Assembly: GCF_000455325.1 (NCBI RefSeq)
Contig: NZ_HG322954.1
Span: 31,792 to 95,791 of the forward strand
DNA length: 64,000 nt
Source: Mycolicibacterium septicum DSM 44393
GTDB taxonomy: Bacteria > Actinomycetota > Actinomycetes > Mycobacteriales > Mycobacteriaceae
Reading direction: 5' to 3'
In this document: piece by piece, positions 18,705-27,088 of the stretch
Layout of the letters: the number at the start of each line of letters is the position of its first letter
Position numbering within the stretch: position 1 is the first letter of the stretch
The notes under the pieces: model-generated
Seen by the model: the letters and a program-made list of their open reading frames with translations, nothing else
The model's database searches: none
Told to the model about the DNA's origin: nothing
Program-made: the position numbers and the translations under genes

Positions 18705-19655
18705 CTACGGGGTTGCTGCTGAAGCAGGTGCAGGCGCCGGGGTCGGGGTCAGATCAGCCACCGTCGGCATCGCGTCGATCTGCGCGACGAACCAGCTGCC
18801 GCCGCTGGCCCGCAGCGTCAGTGGGTAGGACAGTGTCTCCTGGCTGTAGTCGGGCCTTCGCGCGGAAACATCAATGTGCACCGGCAGCTCGAAGTTGTCA
18901 GGTGGGTTCTCAGGAGCCTCCGATTCGGCCTGGGCTGCGGTGACGGTGGCCTCGCTGTAGGCCGCCAGCGGTGTGATCCCGGAGTTGGGGGTGGTGAATC
19001 GGTCCAGTCCGCCAGCGTTGGTGAGGTAGGCGGTGGCGAATCCTGACAGTGAGGTGAACAAGGGCGTGAACTCGGTCGAGTCGGGCCTACGCGGCTCGAC
19101 CGTGACGGGATAGTTCAGCGCGATATATGCCCCGGGCGGGTCGGACTGCAGGCGTGAGATCTTGTCAATGGCTTGCAGTCCGGTGTGCTGGTAGGCGCTC
19201 ACCGTGAGCTGATAGACCGCCGGGGTCTTTGGAGCTCCTGGGTAAAGCTGTTCGCTCACCTGGACTTTCACACTGTAGAGGCTGACCTCGTCATTGCTGG
19301 GCCCGTACTTGATGGCTTGAGGCTTGGCGTCCGAGACGATCTTGGAGCCAGGAACAGCCGGGGTGTACTTGCGGCCGTCGGGGTAGCAGCGGCTCAGATC
19401 CGTTCCGCCGGTGATGGTTCCCGACAGCAGCGATTCGATGCAGTCGGCCGCGAACGCCTTGACCCGGTCGGATTCATTGACGACCGATCGGCTCTCCTCA
19501 GTGATTGGCGGTGGCGGGGGCGGAAACACGAACCGTTTGGCCTCGGCCAAACCGCTGATCGCCGAGAACAGCACCAGGGCAGCGAAGCCGCCGCGACGGG
19601 CGATGTTGCTACCCGCACCGATCCGACGCTTCCACGTGTTCGAGATTTTCATCAA
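18705..19655 (-). CDS. VirB8/TcpC-like conjugation protein
   Basis: A 316-residue protein with a short basic N-terminus, one membrane segment (about residues 20-38) and a large soluble domain, followed by a Pro/Ala tail. This topology and the region YPDGRKYTPAVPGS...VQVSEQLYP fit the TcpC/VirB8-like bitopic proteins of Gram-positive conjugation systems, which form two NTF2-like folds outside the membrane. Overlapping ATGA with the preceding gene and 25 bp to the next place it firmly in the T4SS operon. Fold prediction would settle the assignment. Confidence 0.65.
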   Translation of the reverse strand: MMKISNTWKRRIGAGSNIARRGGFAALVLFSAISGLAEAKRFVFPPPPPPITEESRSVVNESDRVKAFAADCIESLLSGTITGGTDLSRCYPDGRKYTPAVPGSKIVSDAKPQAIKYGPSNDEVSLYSVKVQVSEQLYPGAPKTPAVYQLTVSAYQHTGLQAIDKISRLQSDPPGAYIALNYPVTVEPRRPDSTEFTPLFTSLSGFATAYLTNAGGLDRFTTPNSGITPLAAYSEATVTAAQAESEAPENPPDNFELPVHIDVSARRPDYSQETLSYPLTLRASGGSWFVAQIDAMPTVADLTPTPAPAPASAATP

Positions 19656-20755
19656 ATTGCCTTGTGTCCAATGATTTTGATGTTGGAAACCGCAAACGTT
19701 CGCAGACTGCTATCCGGTCTGGGCTCGTTGCCGTCGAGGGGAAATGTGCTGCCTGTTGTCCCAGCCGGTGGCGCGGGTGGGCCGAGCACCGACCCGAAAA
19801 CGCCTCCGGGCGCGGGTTGCTCGGTCGCGCTGGGCTGCGGAGCCGGGGGTGGGCTGGTCTGCTGGATGATGACGGTGATTTTCGAGGCGGTGATGTGCGG
19901 GATCGCCATGGGCGCCTCGCCGCGCACGTTGTACGTGTTCTGCGGCTTGACGGTATTGGCAGGGTCGTTAAACGACCACTGCAACCGGGTCACGACCTGA
20001 TGAGCCAGCCACGGATCCGGCTCGGTATCAGGGCGTCCAGGCTTCCCGACCGCGCCCGGCACAATCGTGACTCCGGTGATCACGTAGGACTGCGGCATTC
20101 CCGGCGGACCCAGCACAAGGTCCAGGCGCTGCCCCGGCCCATTGAGCACGCATATCCACGGTGACGGTGAATCAGCAACTGCCACCGACTGGGCCGGGGT
20201 TGAACCGGCTTCGTCGCAGTCCGAATACGCCGCGAACGGCAGCGGCCCATCAGCGTTGGCGTCGCTGGGCGCCGCAGGTCGTGGTGGTGCTGCAGGTGCA
20301 GGCCGGGGTGCGGACGATGACGACGCGCTCGGCGGGCTCGGCGCTGCGGCGGGAGCCGGGCTGTTCAAGTTGGAGGCGACAGCGGTGATTACGGTCGCCA
20401 GGGCTGCTGCTCCCACACCCGCTCCCAACACCCACGGTGTGAAGCGACGCCGCTTGTCGACGGAGACACCAGCTGAGGACTCATGGCCTGGAGGCGGCGC
20501 GGCGTCGAGGTCGGTGACCCCGCTGAACTGCGTTGTCGGGGAACCCTGATCGCCGTCCACGCCGTGGCCTGCAGTCTGATCGAGCGGCTCGCCGCCTGCG
20601 TCATCGGAGTCGCGTTCGTCGTCGTCGTCGAGCTCGTCGTCGGACTCCTCGTCGTGTACGTCGTCGGACTCGTCATCCTGGTCCTCGGGCCGAACTTGGG
20701 CCCCGATGCCCACAAGCCAGCGTTCATCGTCATCGAGCGGGGTGGATCGGGTCAT
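19652..20755 (-). CDS. Bitopic membrane protein with acidic N-terminus
   Basis: A 367-residue protein. The first 95 residues are extremely rich in Asp and Glu and presumably cytosolic. A basic stop-transfer KRRR precedes a membrane segment (about residues 105-130), then a Pro/Ser/Ala linker, then a compact external domain (about 165-300) with two Cys (SDCDEAG and WICVLNG). The external domain, with GQRLDLVLGPPG and ITGVTIVPG, resembles the discoidin-like jelly-roll domain of some actinobacterial NADase-type glycan-binding lipoproteins; this is tentative. It overlaps both neighbours by 4 bp in the T4SS operon, so a role in the envelope part of the conjugation machine is likely. Confidence 0.6.
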   Translation of the reverse strand: MTRSTPLDDDERWLVGIGAQVRPEDQDDESDDVHDEESDDELDDDDERDSDDAGGEPLDQTAGHGVDGDQGSPTTQFSGVTDLDAAPPPGHESSAGVSVDKRRRFTPWVLGAGVGAAALATVITAVASNLNSPAPAAAPSPPSASSSSAPRPAPAAPPRPAAPSDANADGPLPFAAYSDCDEAGSTPAQSVAVADSPSPWICVLNGPGQRLDLVLGPPGMPQSYVITGVTIVPGAVGKPGRPDTEPDPWLAHQVVTRLQWSFNDPANTVKPQNTYNVRGEAPMAIPHITASKITVIIQQTSPPPAPQPSATEQPAPGGVFGSVLGPPAPPAGTTGSTFPLDGNEPRPDSSLRTFAVSNIKIIGHKAI

Positions 20756-21204
20756 GGCCGACTGCTCCGCGGCCGTGCATGTGAGACGTTGCGCCGGCCA
20801 TGGGAACGCCCAGCTGCCACGACGTCGGACTGTCGGGCTGAACTAGGCAGAGCCGGCGGCGGACCCAGTCGTAGGTATCCCTCCTGGTCGATGCCGCCGT
20901 TGCCTTCGCTGCCGACGATCAACCGCGTCTGCTGATGCGATGGCAGTGCGGGGACCACTGATACCTGCCGCTGCGCAGGGTGTTCCACCGTGCCAGTGGG
21001 TGCGCGATCCTTGATCGCTGCTTGGTGGCGCTCACGGTGGTGTGCCTGGACTCGACGCCATACATACACGGCCAACATCACGACCGCGCCTAGCACGATC
21101 AGCGGCAATAACCGGGCGAGTAGCTCAATAAGCAGCATCACGGCCACATAGAGCGCGACCGCTGCGACACCGGCCAGCGCCAGAGTCGCCTTCAGCACCT
21201 TCAT
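20752..21204 (-). CDS. Small membrane protein, first gene of the T4SS operon
   Basis: A 150-residue protein from the ATG at 21204, chosen because GGAGAAGGTGG lies immediately upstream; an in-frame ATG at 21231 lacks this. A hydrophobic N-terminal half (about residues 5-52, probably two segments) is followed by a basic stretch (RRVQAHHRERHQ) and a hydrophilic tail. No family recognised. It begins a leftward run whose members overlap by 4 bp, so its promoter region is that of the T4SS genes. Confidence 0.65.
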   Translation of the reverse strand: MKVLKATLALAGVAAVALYVAVMLLIELLARLLPLIVLGAVVMLAVYVWRRVQAHHRERHQAAIKDRAPTGTVEHPAQRQVSVVPALPSHQQTRLIVGSEGNGGIDQEGYLRLGPPPALPSSARQSDVVAAGRSHGRRNVSHARPRSSRP

Positions 21205-21323
21205 GCCACCTTCTCCGTTCGCTGTCATCAAAAACTCATCTTGTAGGCATGACTGTAGCGACTAGATCATCTTTCTGTCGACACATGTAGACGTGAACTG
21301 TCATCTACAGTTATCTTTCTAGC
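21205..21323. promoter_or_regulatory. Divergent promoter/operator region of the T4SS operon and XRE gene
   Basis: TGTAGA (21286-21291) and TCTACA (21304-21309) form an inverted repeat, and a related TGTAG occurs at 21242 and 21254. Near-identical stretches ATCATCTTTCT and TTATCTTTCT lie at about 21266-21276 and 21310-21320; the second is only a few bases before the GTG start and could serve as a -10 element for a leaderless mRNA. The adjacent XRE protein is the natural candidate to bind here and control the T4SS operon. Confidence 0.45.
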
Positions 21324-21692
21324 GTGGAAGCACCTCAAGATGGCCCCGCACGGCTCGATTGGTATGTCAGACGCCGCCTCACCGAGAAGCGGATGACCTT
21401 CACCGAACTGGCCAAACGCGCAGGACTTAGCCGCAGCACGTTCTACAAAGCTGTCCGCAACTCCCGCGGCCTACGCCCCGAAACCATCGCCCAGCTTGAC
21501 GAGGCACTCGAATGGCCGTCCGGCGCATGTGCGCACATCCTCAACGGCGGCGACCCACCACCGCAGCCGCCGCGAGGAAACGAACAGGCCCGAGTCGAGG
21601 CTCGACTGCAATGCGTCGAACGCCAGTTGGCCGCCCTCTGGGACGCCGTCGCACGCATCGACCCCACCACGCGAGTACGCAATGCCTGCTGA
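21324..21692 (+). CDS. XRE-like helix-turn-helix regulator
   Basis: A 122-residue protein starting at GTG with no ribosome binding site, possibly leaderless. Residues 12-65 form an XRE/Cro-type domain; FTELAKRAGLSRSTFYKAVR is the helix-turn-helix. The C-terminal part contains a helix (about residues 88-115) that could mediate dimerisation. It is divergent from the T4SS operon, with an inverted repeat between them, so a repressor role for transfer genes is the best inference. It overlaps the next gene by 11 bp. Confidence 0.8.
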   Translation: MEAPQDGPARLDWYVRRRLTEKRMTFTELAKRAGLSRSTFYKAVRNSRGLRPETIAQLDEALEWPSGACAHILNGGDPPPQPPRGNEQARVEARLQCVERQLAALWDAVARIDPTTRVRNAC

Positions 21693-22965
21693 CGTTTTCG
21701 ACGATCAGCGACGCGCCTGGATCGCAGCGCACGCGGGCATCTTCGTCTTCCAGAAACGCCGCGCCGAACTGCTCGGCAAGCGGCTACGTGCCCGCACCCG
21801 CGCGCGCACCGGCGTCCGTCCCGATCCCCACGACGACGACGTCAGGCCAGGAATCCTCTTCCGCAAGGCCGCCGACACCGGATGGTGGGAAAAAACGATC
21901 CTGGCCACCGCCGCAGCCGCCGCGCCCATCGGCTGGCCACTCGGCCGCCTGGTCTACGCCCAAATCATCAGGCTGATCCCCGAAAAGCTGCGGGCCTACC
22001 CGATCCCAGCCATGATGTGGGCCGCTGTCCTCAGCGGCACACCACTGGTGTTCTTCTACGACCCAGCCCCCTCGATCTGGTCCTCGCTGATCATCCCGTG
22101 GCTGCTCGCGCAGCTGCCGGCCACCTTCCTCTCCGCCGGCATCTACGGCGTACTGGAAGGCTGGCTCGCCGTCGACGGCTCCTCGCACTGGTGGCCAATG
22201 GCGCCAGCCGCCCAGGAAGTCGACGACCTACTCTTTCTAGGCCCCATGGACCTACCTGTACCGACGCTTCTCGACCCTGAACCGGCGAAACCCGAACCTC
22301 CCGCGGTCACCCACCGCCGCACCCCACCCAAAATCACCTGGCTACCCCTGGCAAGCGGCGCAATCCTGGCTGCCCTGGGCGCCGTCTGGTTCGGCTCGGC
22401 GGTCATCGACGGAGCATTCGGCAGCACCTTCGCCACCTTCGTAACAATCCCCGATGGGAGCAGCACCAATGGCACAACATTCTCATCACGCCTCACGGTG
22501 CTCGGCTACAACGTAGAAGCCACAGGCAACACGGTCCTGATCTACGACACCAAGGCGTTGTGGATATGGCCGAATGGAGCGGAGCTGTGCGAGGACCGGG
22601 CAAGCGTCCTGATCGACCACGCAGGCGAGAAGGGTCATGGCTTCTGGCGGTGGGAGTTCTGCCCCGCCAGTAACCCCGCCTCGCCTGTTTGGCTGGTGGA
22701 GTGCGATAAGCGGCAAGCTGAGGTCGGCGACGCCCTGCTGACTCATCTGCGACCACCCGAGGAAATCGAATGGGTCATCTACAAGACGCCCGCCGACCTA
22801 TTCTGCACAGAAAAGCCGACGACACGTCTCGCACGTCTCGCCGACGGCGTGCATCAGGACTGGTGGACAGCCTGGCACACAGGTCGGTTGTCAACCCTGA
22901 AGCGCTGGGCAATGGGCGGGCGATGGGAACCCAGGTTCGCTAGGCCCTCCTGGCTCGAGCGTTGA
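21682..22965 (+). CDS. Hypothetical membrane protein co-transcribed with the XRE regulator
   Basis: A 427-residue protein from the ATG at 21682, inside the end of the regulator gene, which implies translational coupling; the open frame extends upstream but would overlap the regulator. A basic N-terminus (KRLRARTRARTG) precedes hydrophobic segments at about residues 72-92, 110-125, 131-150 and 218-240. The C-terminal 180 residues are soluble with several Trp and Cys. I do not recognise the family. Linked to the T4SS control gene, it may be part of the transfer or exclusion functions. Confidence 0.65.
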   Translation: MPADVFDDQRRAWIAAHAGIFVFQKRRAELLGKRLRARTRARTGVRPDPHDDDVRPGILFRKAADTGWWEKTILATAAAAAPIGWPLGRLVYAQIIRLIPEKLRAYPIPAMMWAAVLSGTPLVFFYDPAPSIWSSLIIPWLLAQLPATFLSAGIYGVLEGWLAVDGSSHWWPMAPAAQEVDDLLFLGPMDLPVPTLLDPEPAKPEPPAVTHRRTPPKITWLPLASGAILAALGAVWFGSAVIDGAFGSTFATFVTIPDGSSTNGTTFSSRLTVLGYNVEATGNTVLIYDTKALWIWPNGAELCEDRASVLIDHAGEKGHGFWRWEFCPASNPASPVWLVECDKRQAEVGDALLTHLRPPEEIEWVIYKTPADLFCTEKPTTRLARLADGVHQDWWTAWHTGRLSTLKRWAMGGRWEPRFARPSWLER

Positions 22966-23111
22966 ATCCTCCCGACCATGAAGGGCCGGAAGTGCTGATC
23001 AGTCGCTCGCTCGGACGAACCTTTGCCTGATCATTGCCCACCGCCCAAAAACTGGCCTCTCCCAACGCGTCGTGAGATGTTGCCAGCACACCTGCCGCCT
23101 ACATTGACGCC

Positions 23112-23429
23112 GTGAACAACTTAAGCACCTTCCTCGTGATCAACGACGGGGACAACACCGAGCGCCTGTACTGGTTTGGCCGGCACGCCTCCGTCATCAA
23201 TCTGGCCACGATCTATCCCGAACTGGAATATCATTCGGCTGCGACCCATCCTCAAGCACAACAACGCATCACAGCGTTTCTTGATGACTCGCAGCAGACC
23301 GTGTCCCCCGTCCTGGGTACCGACCGATATGGCCGCGCACTGCACCTATTACGTGCGGCGCATCACCGCGACCAACGCCGGCGCCCGGTGGGCAGCAGCC
23401 GGCGTCGGCTAGCTGATGTGCACCGCTGA
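23112..23429 (+). CDS. Possible small hypothetical protein
   Basis: A 105-codon frame from a GTG with no obvious ribosome binding site. The first 80 residues have ordinary composition and codon use (FLVINDGDNTERLYWFGRHA), while the last 25 are Arg-rich. No family recognised. It lies 26 bp from the end of the convergent HNH-NACHT gene. It could be a small accessory or a non-coding artefact. Confidence 0.35.
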   Translation: MNNLSTFLVINDGDNTERLYWFGRHASVINLATIYPELEYHSAATHPQAQQRITAFLDDSQQTVSPVLGTDRYGRALHLLRAAHHRDQRRRPVGSSRRRLADVHR

Positions 23430-23455
23430 ACAGACTCGACGGAATCTGCGAGCGG

Positions 23456-26400
23456 CTATGTGAACCATGCCGCCGTGTGGGCGACGGTGCCCAGCGTGGG
23501 GGCCTTCGACGCGAGCCTGGTGCCGATCTTCTCGGCGGCTCGTTGAACGACGTCGCCCGGCCACTGCTCGGGGTTGCGAAGGATCTCGCGGGCCAACTCA
23601 AGGCTAAGTGCCCCGAGCTTGATATCGCTTGCCCACCCGCCCACAGGCAACACGGAGCGGCTGTGCTGGAGCCGCTTGACCTTCACTGTGGTCTGAGCGC
23701 CGACAGTACGCAGCAACGGCCGCATGTCACCCAAGCCTGGCTGCAGCAACGACTCGAAATTGGCTCCCAGCCGCTTATCGGCCCAGTCGGTCGTCGCCTC
23801 GGTTCCCACTGCTCGAATCAGCCACAGTAGACGCGCACTCGCGTCGACCTGCTGAAGCCGCAACGGCTCGGCAAATACAAGTTCGCGCGACATCGGAGAT
23901 AGCCTGAATCGCCGGAGCGAATACTGTAGCGCTGCATAGTGTTTAGGTGAAAGACCCGACACTGTCTCGTTGAGGTGTGCTGCTACATGCAGGACGGCTT
24001 GCGGCCGCGCGATGCTCAGTGCTGCGAAGATCCAACGCCGTCGGTCTAGGTCGGACCCACACGAGGCCAGCGACTGTTCCCACCAGTCTCGATCCTTGGC
24101 GTGGGAGCGAGCGTCATATTCCCACCGGGACACGGCAGCCAGTGTCGGCTGCTCATCTCCTGCGCGATCAGCCAGCGTCTGTAGGTCTGCGTCGACGGGG
24201 GCGGTTGCGAGCGCTTGCCGCAAAACCCAGCCGTCACCCCATGTCTGGGCGATCCGCTTCAGCCGGTTGAACCAATCGTTGGCTGACATTTCGGTCAGCG
24301 GCTTGTCCGACAGGTAGTTGGACAACTCGGCAACCTCGTGCAGGACCGCGTCACCGGTATTGCCTCGCTGACGGATTCGTGTCCGCCGTGCGCGCTGGAA
24401 CGTCGCGTATGGGCGTAGTTGCGCCTTTGCTGCGCCCTCCACCAAGACGGCGACCGAGGTCATTGCGATCGGCGGCATGATTTCGGCCGCACCGTCGTTG
24501 ACGTCGGCCTTGCATAGTTCGATGACCTGCCCGTGGCGACCGTTGTAGCCGCCCTGGTCGAGAAGGATCGCCAGCCATGCCGAAGGGGGGTTTAAGGCAG
24601 TCAAGGTGGCTGCGAGCGTGGTGTTCTCATCCTCGCTGAGGTCGCCCAGCACGCCCAATTCGGCTGCGGTCTGCAACCACTCAAGCGTGGGTTCTGTCTG
24701 CTCCCACCACCACTGATGAAGTTCGCCGGTTGTGCTGTGCCGGCGCAGCAGCTCGGCGATCGCTGATCTGGTCTGCGCCGACGCCTCGTCGACCAAGCGC
24801 GCTTTGAGGTGCCGGGCGGCCTGTGATTGCCCGGCCCGTTCGGAGAACTGCAGGTGCGGACCGCTGGCGTCGAGCATGCCGTCCCTGGCCAGCACCACTC
24901 CGGGGCCTTCCAGTACGAAATCCACAACCTCTTGAATCGGCTCATCGGCTTGCCCGACATAGGTCCGGTCGTCGAGGAATTGGGCGGCCATCGCGCGAAG
25001 CATCGGATGAAGCGTGAGATCAGTTGTCGTGGTGCTCAACTGACGCAAGTTATGGCGGATCCCCCGCACCTCTACTTTCGAGAACATCCCGACAAAAAAG
25101 CGGCAGACGTTGGACCAGTAGGGGCGTTGCAGCAGCGCATCTAGGCAGTCGTCACGGGAATTCCCGTCACCTTTAGGGGGAGCATTCTCGAAAATGTAAA
25201 GCGCAGTGAAGTATTCGCGCAGCGATTGGACCTCGAACTGGAAGCGGTCGGTTTCTCGCTCGACCAGGCACAGCACGCGAGTGGAGATCGCTGAGAACAA
25301 CCGCTCGGCGAACTGCTGGCCGTACTCCTGGCCTGCAAAATGCTCGCGCAGCAGCTTGCGCAACTCATCGCGCGAAATCGACCCGGCGCTGGCGCCCTCT
25401 TCCGCCCTGGTCTGCAAATACCATCCCAGGTAGGCATGCACGCTGACGATGGTGTCGCGTTGGTCGGCAAGCAGCGGCTCCTTCTCCGCAGTTTGCTCGC
25501 GATCCAGGAACGTCTTCAAGTACTCCGTGTATAGCTCGGTGCGCTGCTGGGGCAGCAGTTGGCGACGATAGAGAAGATGCAGCAAGATCGCCAGTTGCAT
25601 TGGATAGGAGGCCAGTTCACGGATATGCGGCACATGCTGGTTGTCCATGAACGTCGCCTGCAGCTTGTCAGTAGCCTCCTCGCTCAGTCCCGCGACGGTC
25701 GACCACTTCCTCAGATACTGGATCCGAAGCCCCTGAGAGAGCCGCTGCAAGGTGAATCGTGGGAACTCGCCCGAAGACCACAGCCGCGACGTTGTCGCGC
25801 CCGGCCGCGTCGCCACGACGACGACGAGATCACGCGAGTCGACTTTCAGCCTCGCATGCGTCTCGACGATCTGGTCGCTGACCTGGATACGGTGCTCAAT
25901 GTTGGCCACCTCGTCGAGCCCGTCGAGCGCGATCAGCATGGGTTCGGTGGAAACCAATGCGGCCAGATCCTGCAACGAGAATTCGTGTCCGCCACTGCCT
26001 TTCTTCACCTCGGCAACGATGTATTGCTCGATACTGCGCCAGCCCTGATCAGCCGCGCGTTTGCCCTTCTTGGTTTTGGCGATGGGCTCCTTGGCGCTGG
26101 CCCATTGGGCGTAGCGTCGAAGATCGACCCGGACTGGCACGCGGGTAGTCGATGTCACCGGTGCGAGCTGCTGGTCGGCGCCAGTGTATGAGCTCTTGCT
26201 CAACATGCGGGATCGATGGAACTGACACACATATTGCAGCAGCGTCGACTTGCCCTGGCCAGGCCCACCAATCAGCAACGCACTGCCCCGCCAGTCAGGG
26301 TGCAATAGCGTCTGGGCGGCGCCAGCAACAACCTTGGGGCCGGCCCCCTCCAACGCCTCCGGGTCACCGGGGTGTTCAGCAGCAATGCGTTCGATCAGTT

Positions 26401-26935
26401 CGGCGATGGCGGCGTCGCGTGAACAGGCGAACGGAACGTCGACGAACATCGCGTCGACGCTGGGACCGTGTAAGTCCACCTGTTCGAACAGGACTCTGTC
26501 ATCGATCTCGTACTGGCTGCCGACATAGAGTCGCACGGCCGCGTTGATGCGCTCCTTGCGTTCCTGTTGGTCTTCGTGCCGGCGCTTCATCCTGACCAGC
26601 GTCTCGGCGTCGAAGCCATCGCCGTTGTGCGCGTCGATCAAGCTGTGGTGCGTGGGACACATCAGCATCAAGTTCTCGTACGAGTCGATGGCCGCACTGG
26701 GATAGTCCGGATCCCAACGAGGGCCGCCCGAGCTCCCTGAGCGGATGTGAGCCTCTTCCCCGAGCACCACAGAGAATCGTTCACCTGTTTGCGCGTCGAT
26801 CTCGTCGGTCGTCAGGGCCTGCCAGCACGTGGCGAAAGAGCACGTGTTGTGGGCTCGGCCCCACAGCAGCTTGCGCGTCTGCGCGCTGATCGTCACCAGG
26901 CCTCGCTGTCGACATCGAACGGGTAGTCGACTCAT
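23456..26935 (-). CDS. HNH nuclease-NACHT NTPase fusion, probable antiphage protein
   Basis: A 1159-residue protein. Residues 20-125 form an HNH endonuclease-like domain: Cys32 and Cys37, GEEAHI (His63), Asn88 and CPTHH (Cys93, His96, His97). Residues 215-420 are a NACHT-type STAND NTPase with Walker A GGPGQGKS (Lys229) and Walker B MLIALDGLDEV (Asp338, Asp341, Glu342), followed by VVVVATRPG. The remaining 700 residues are helical, repeat-like and probably sense an invader. Bacterial NACHT proteins are established antiphage proteins in which the C-terminus senses and an N-terminal effector kills or cleaves nucleic acid. The gene stands alone between conjugation and ESX loci, as cargo, and is divergent from the Phd-FtsK gene. 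Confidence 0.85.
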   Translation of the reverse strand: MSRLPVRCRQRGLVTISAQTRKLLWGRAHNTCSFATCWQALTTDEIDAQTGERFSVVLGEEAHIRSGSSGGPRWDPDYPSAAIDSYENLMLMCPTHHSLIDAHNGDGFDAETLVRMKRRHEDQQERKERINAAVRLYVGSQYEIDDRVLFEQVDLHGPSVDAMFVDVPFACSRDAAIAELIERIAAEHPGDPEALEGAGPKVVAGAAQTLLHPDWRGSALLIGGPGQGKSTLLQYVCQFHRSRMLSKSSYTGADQQLAPVTSTTRVPVRVDLRRYAQWASAKEPIAKTKKGKRAADQGWRSIEQYIVAEVKKGSGGHEFSLQDLAALVSTEPMLIALDGLDEVANIEHRIQVSDQIVETHARLKVDSRDLVVVVATRPGATTSRLWSSGEFPRFTLQRLSQGLRIQYLRKWSTVAGLSEEATDKLQATFMDNQHVPHIRELASYPMQLAILLHLLYRRQLLPQQRTELYTEYLKTFLDREQTAEKEPLLADQRDTIVSVHAYLGWYLQTRAEEGASAGSISRDELRKLLREHFAGQEYGQQFAERLFSAISTRVLCLVERETDRFQFEVQSLREYFTALYIFENAPPKGDGNSRDDCLDALLQRPYWSNVCRFFVGMFSKVEVRGIRHNLRQLSTTTTDLTLHPMLRAMAAQFLDDRTYVGQADEPIQEVVDFVLEGPGVVLARDGMLDASGPHLQFSERAGQSQAARHLKARLVDEASAQTRSAIAELLRRHSTTGELHQWWWEQTEPTLEWLQTAAELGVLGDLSEDENTTLAATLTALNPPSAWLAILLDQGGYNGRHGQVIELCKADVNDGAAEIMPPIAMTSVAVLVEGAAKAQLRPYATFQRARRTRIRQRGNTGDAVLHEVAELSNYLSDKPLTEMSANDWFNRLKRIAQTWGDGWVLRQALATAPVDADLQTLADRAGDEQPTLAAVSRWEYDARSHAKDRDWWEQSLASCGSDLDRRRWIFAALSIARPQAVLHVAAHLNETVSGLSPKHYAALQYSLRRFRLSPMSRELVFAEPLRLQQVDASARLLWLIRAVGTEATTDWADKRLGANFESLLQPGLGDMRPLLRTVGAQTTVKVKRLQHSRSVLPVGGWASDIKLGALSLELAREILRNPEQWPGDVVQRAAEKIGTRLASKAPTLGTVAHTAAWFT

Positions 26936-27088
26936 CTTCCCAGAAGCCGCGGCGCCGGCTGACCGTGTTGCCCATGTGTCGGCAGACAGTAGGGCTGCGG
27001 GATGAAGATCTGACCCACGGAACCCTTATACCTATTTATTTACGCATTTGGGTACGTATGGAGTTGTGTAACGCGGTAGGCTGGGATC
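26936..27088. promoter_or_regulatory. Divergent intergenic region between HNH-NACHT and Phd-FtsK genes
   Basis: A 153-bp gap. Before the Phd-FtsK start there is an AT-rich stretch (27026-27050), then the palindrome TACGTA at 27051-27056. Phd-type antitoxins usually repress their own promoters through short palindromes, so an operator here is plausible. No convincing -35/-10 pair is called. Confidence 0.3.
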
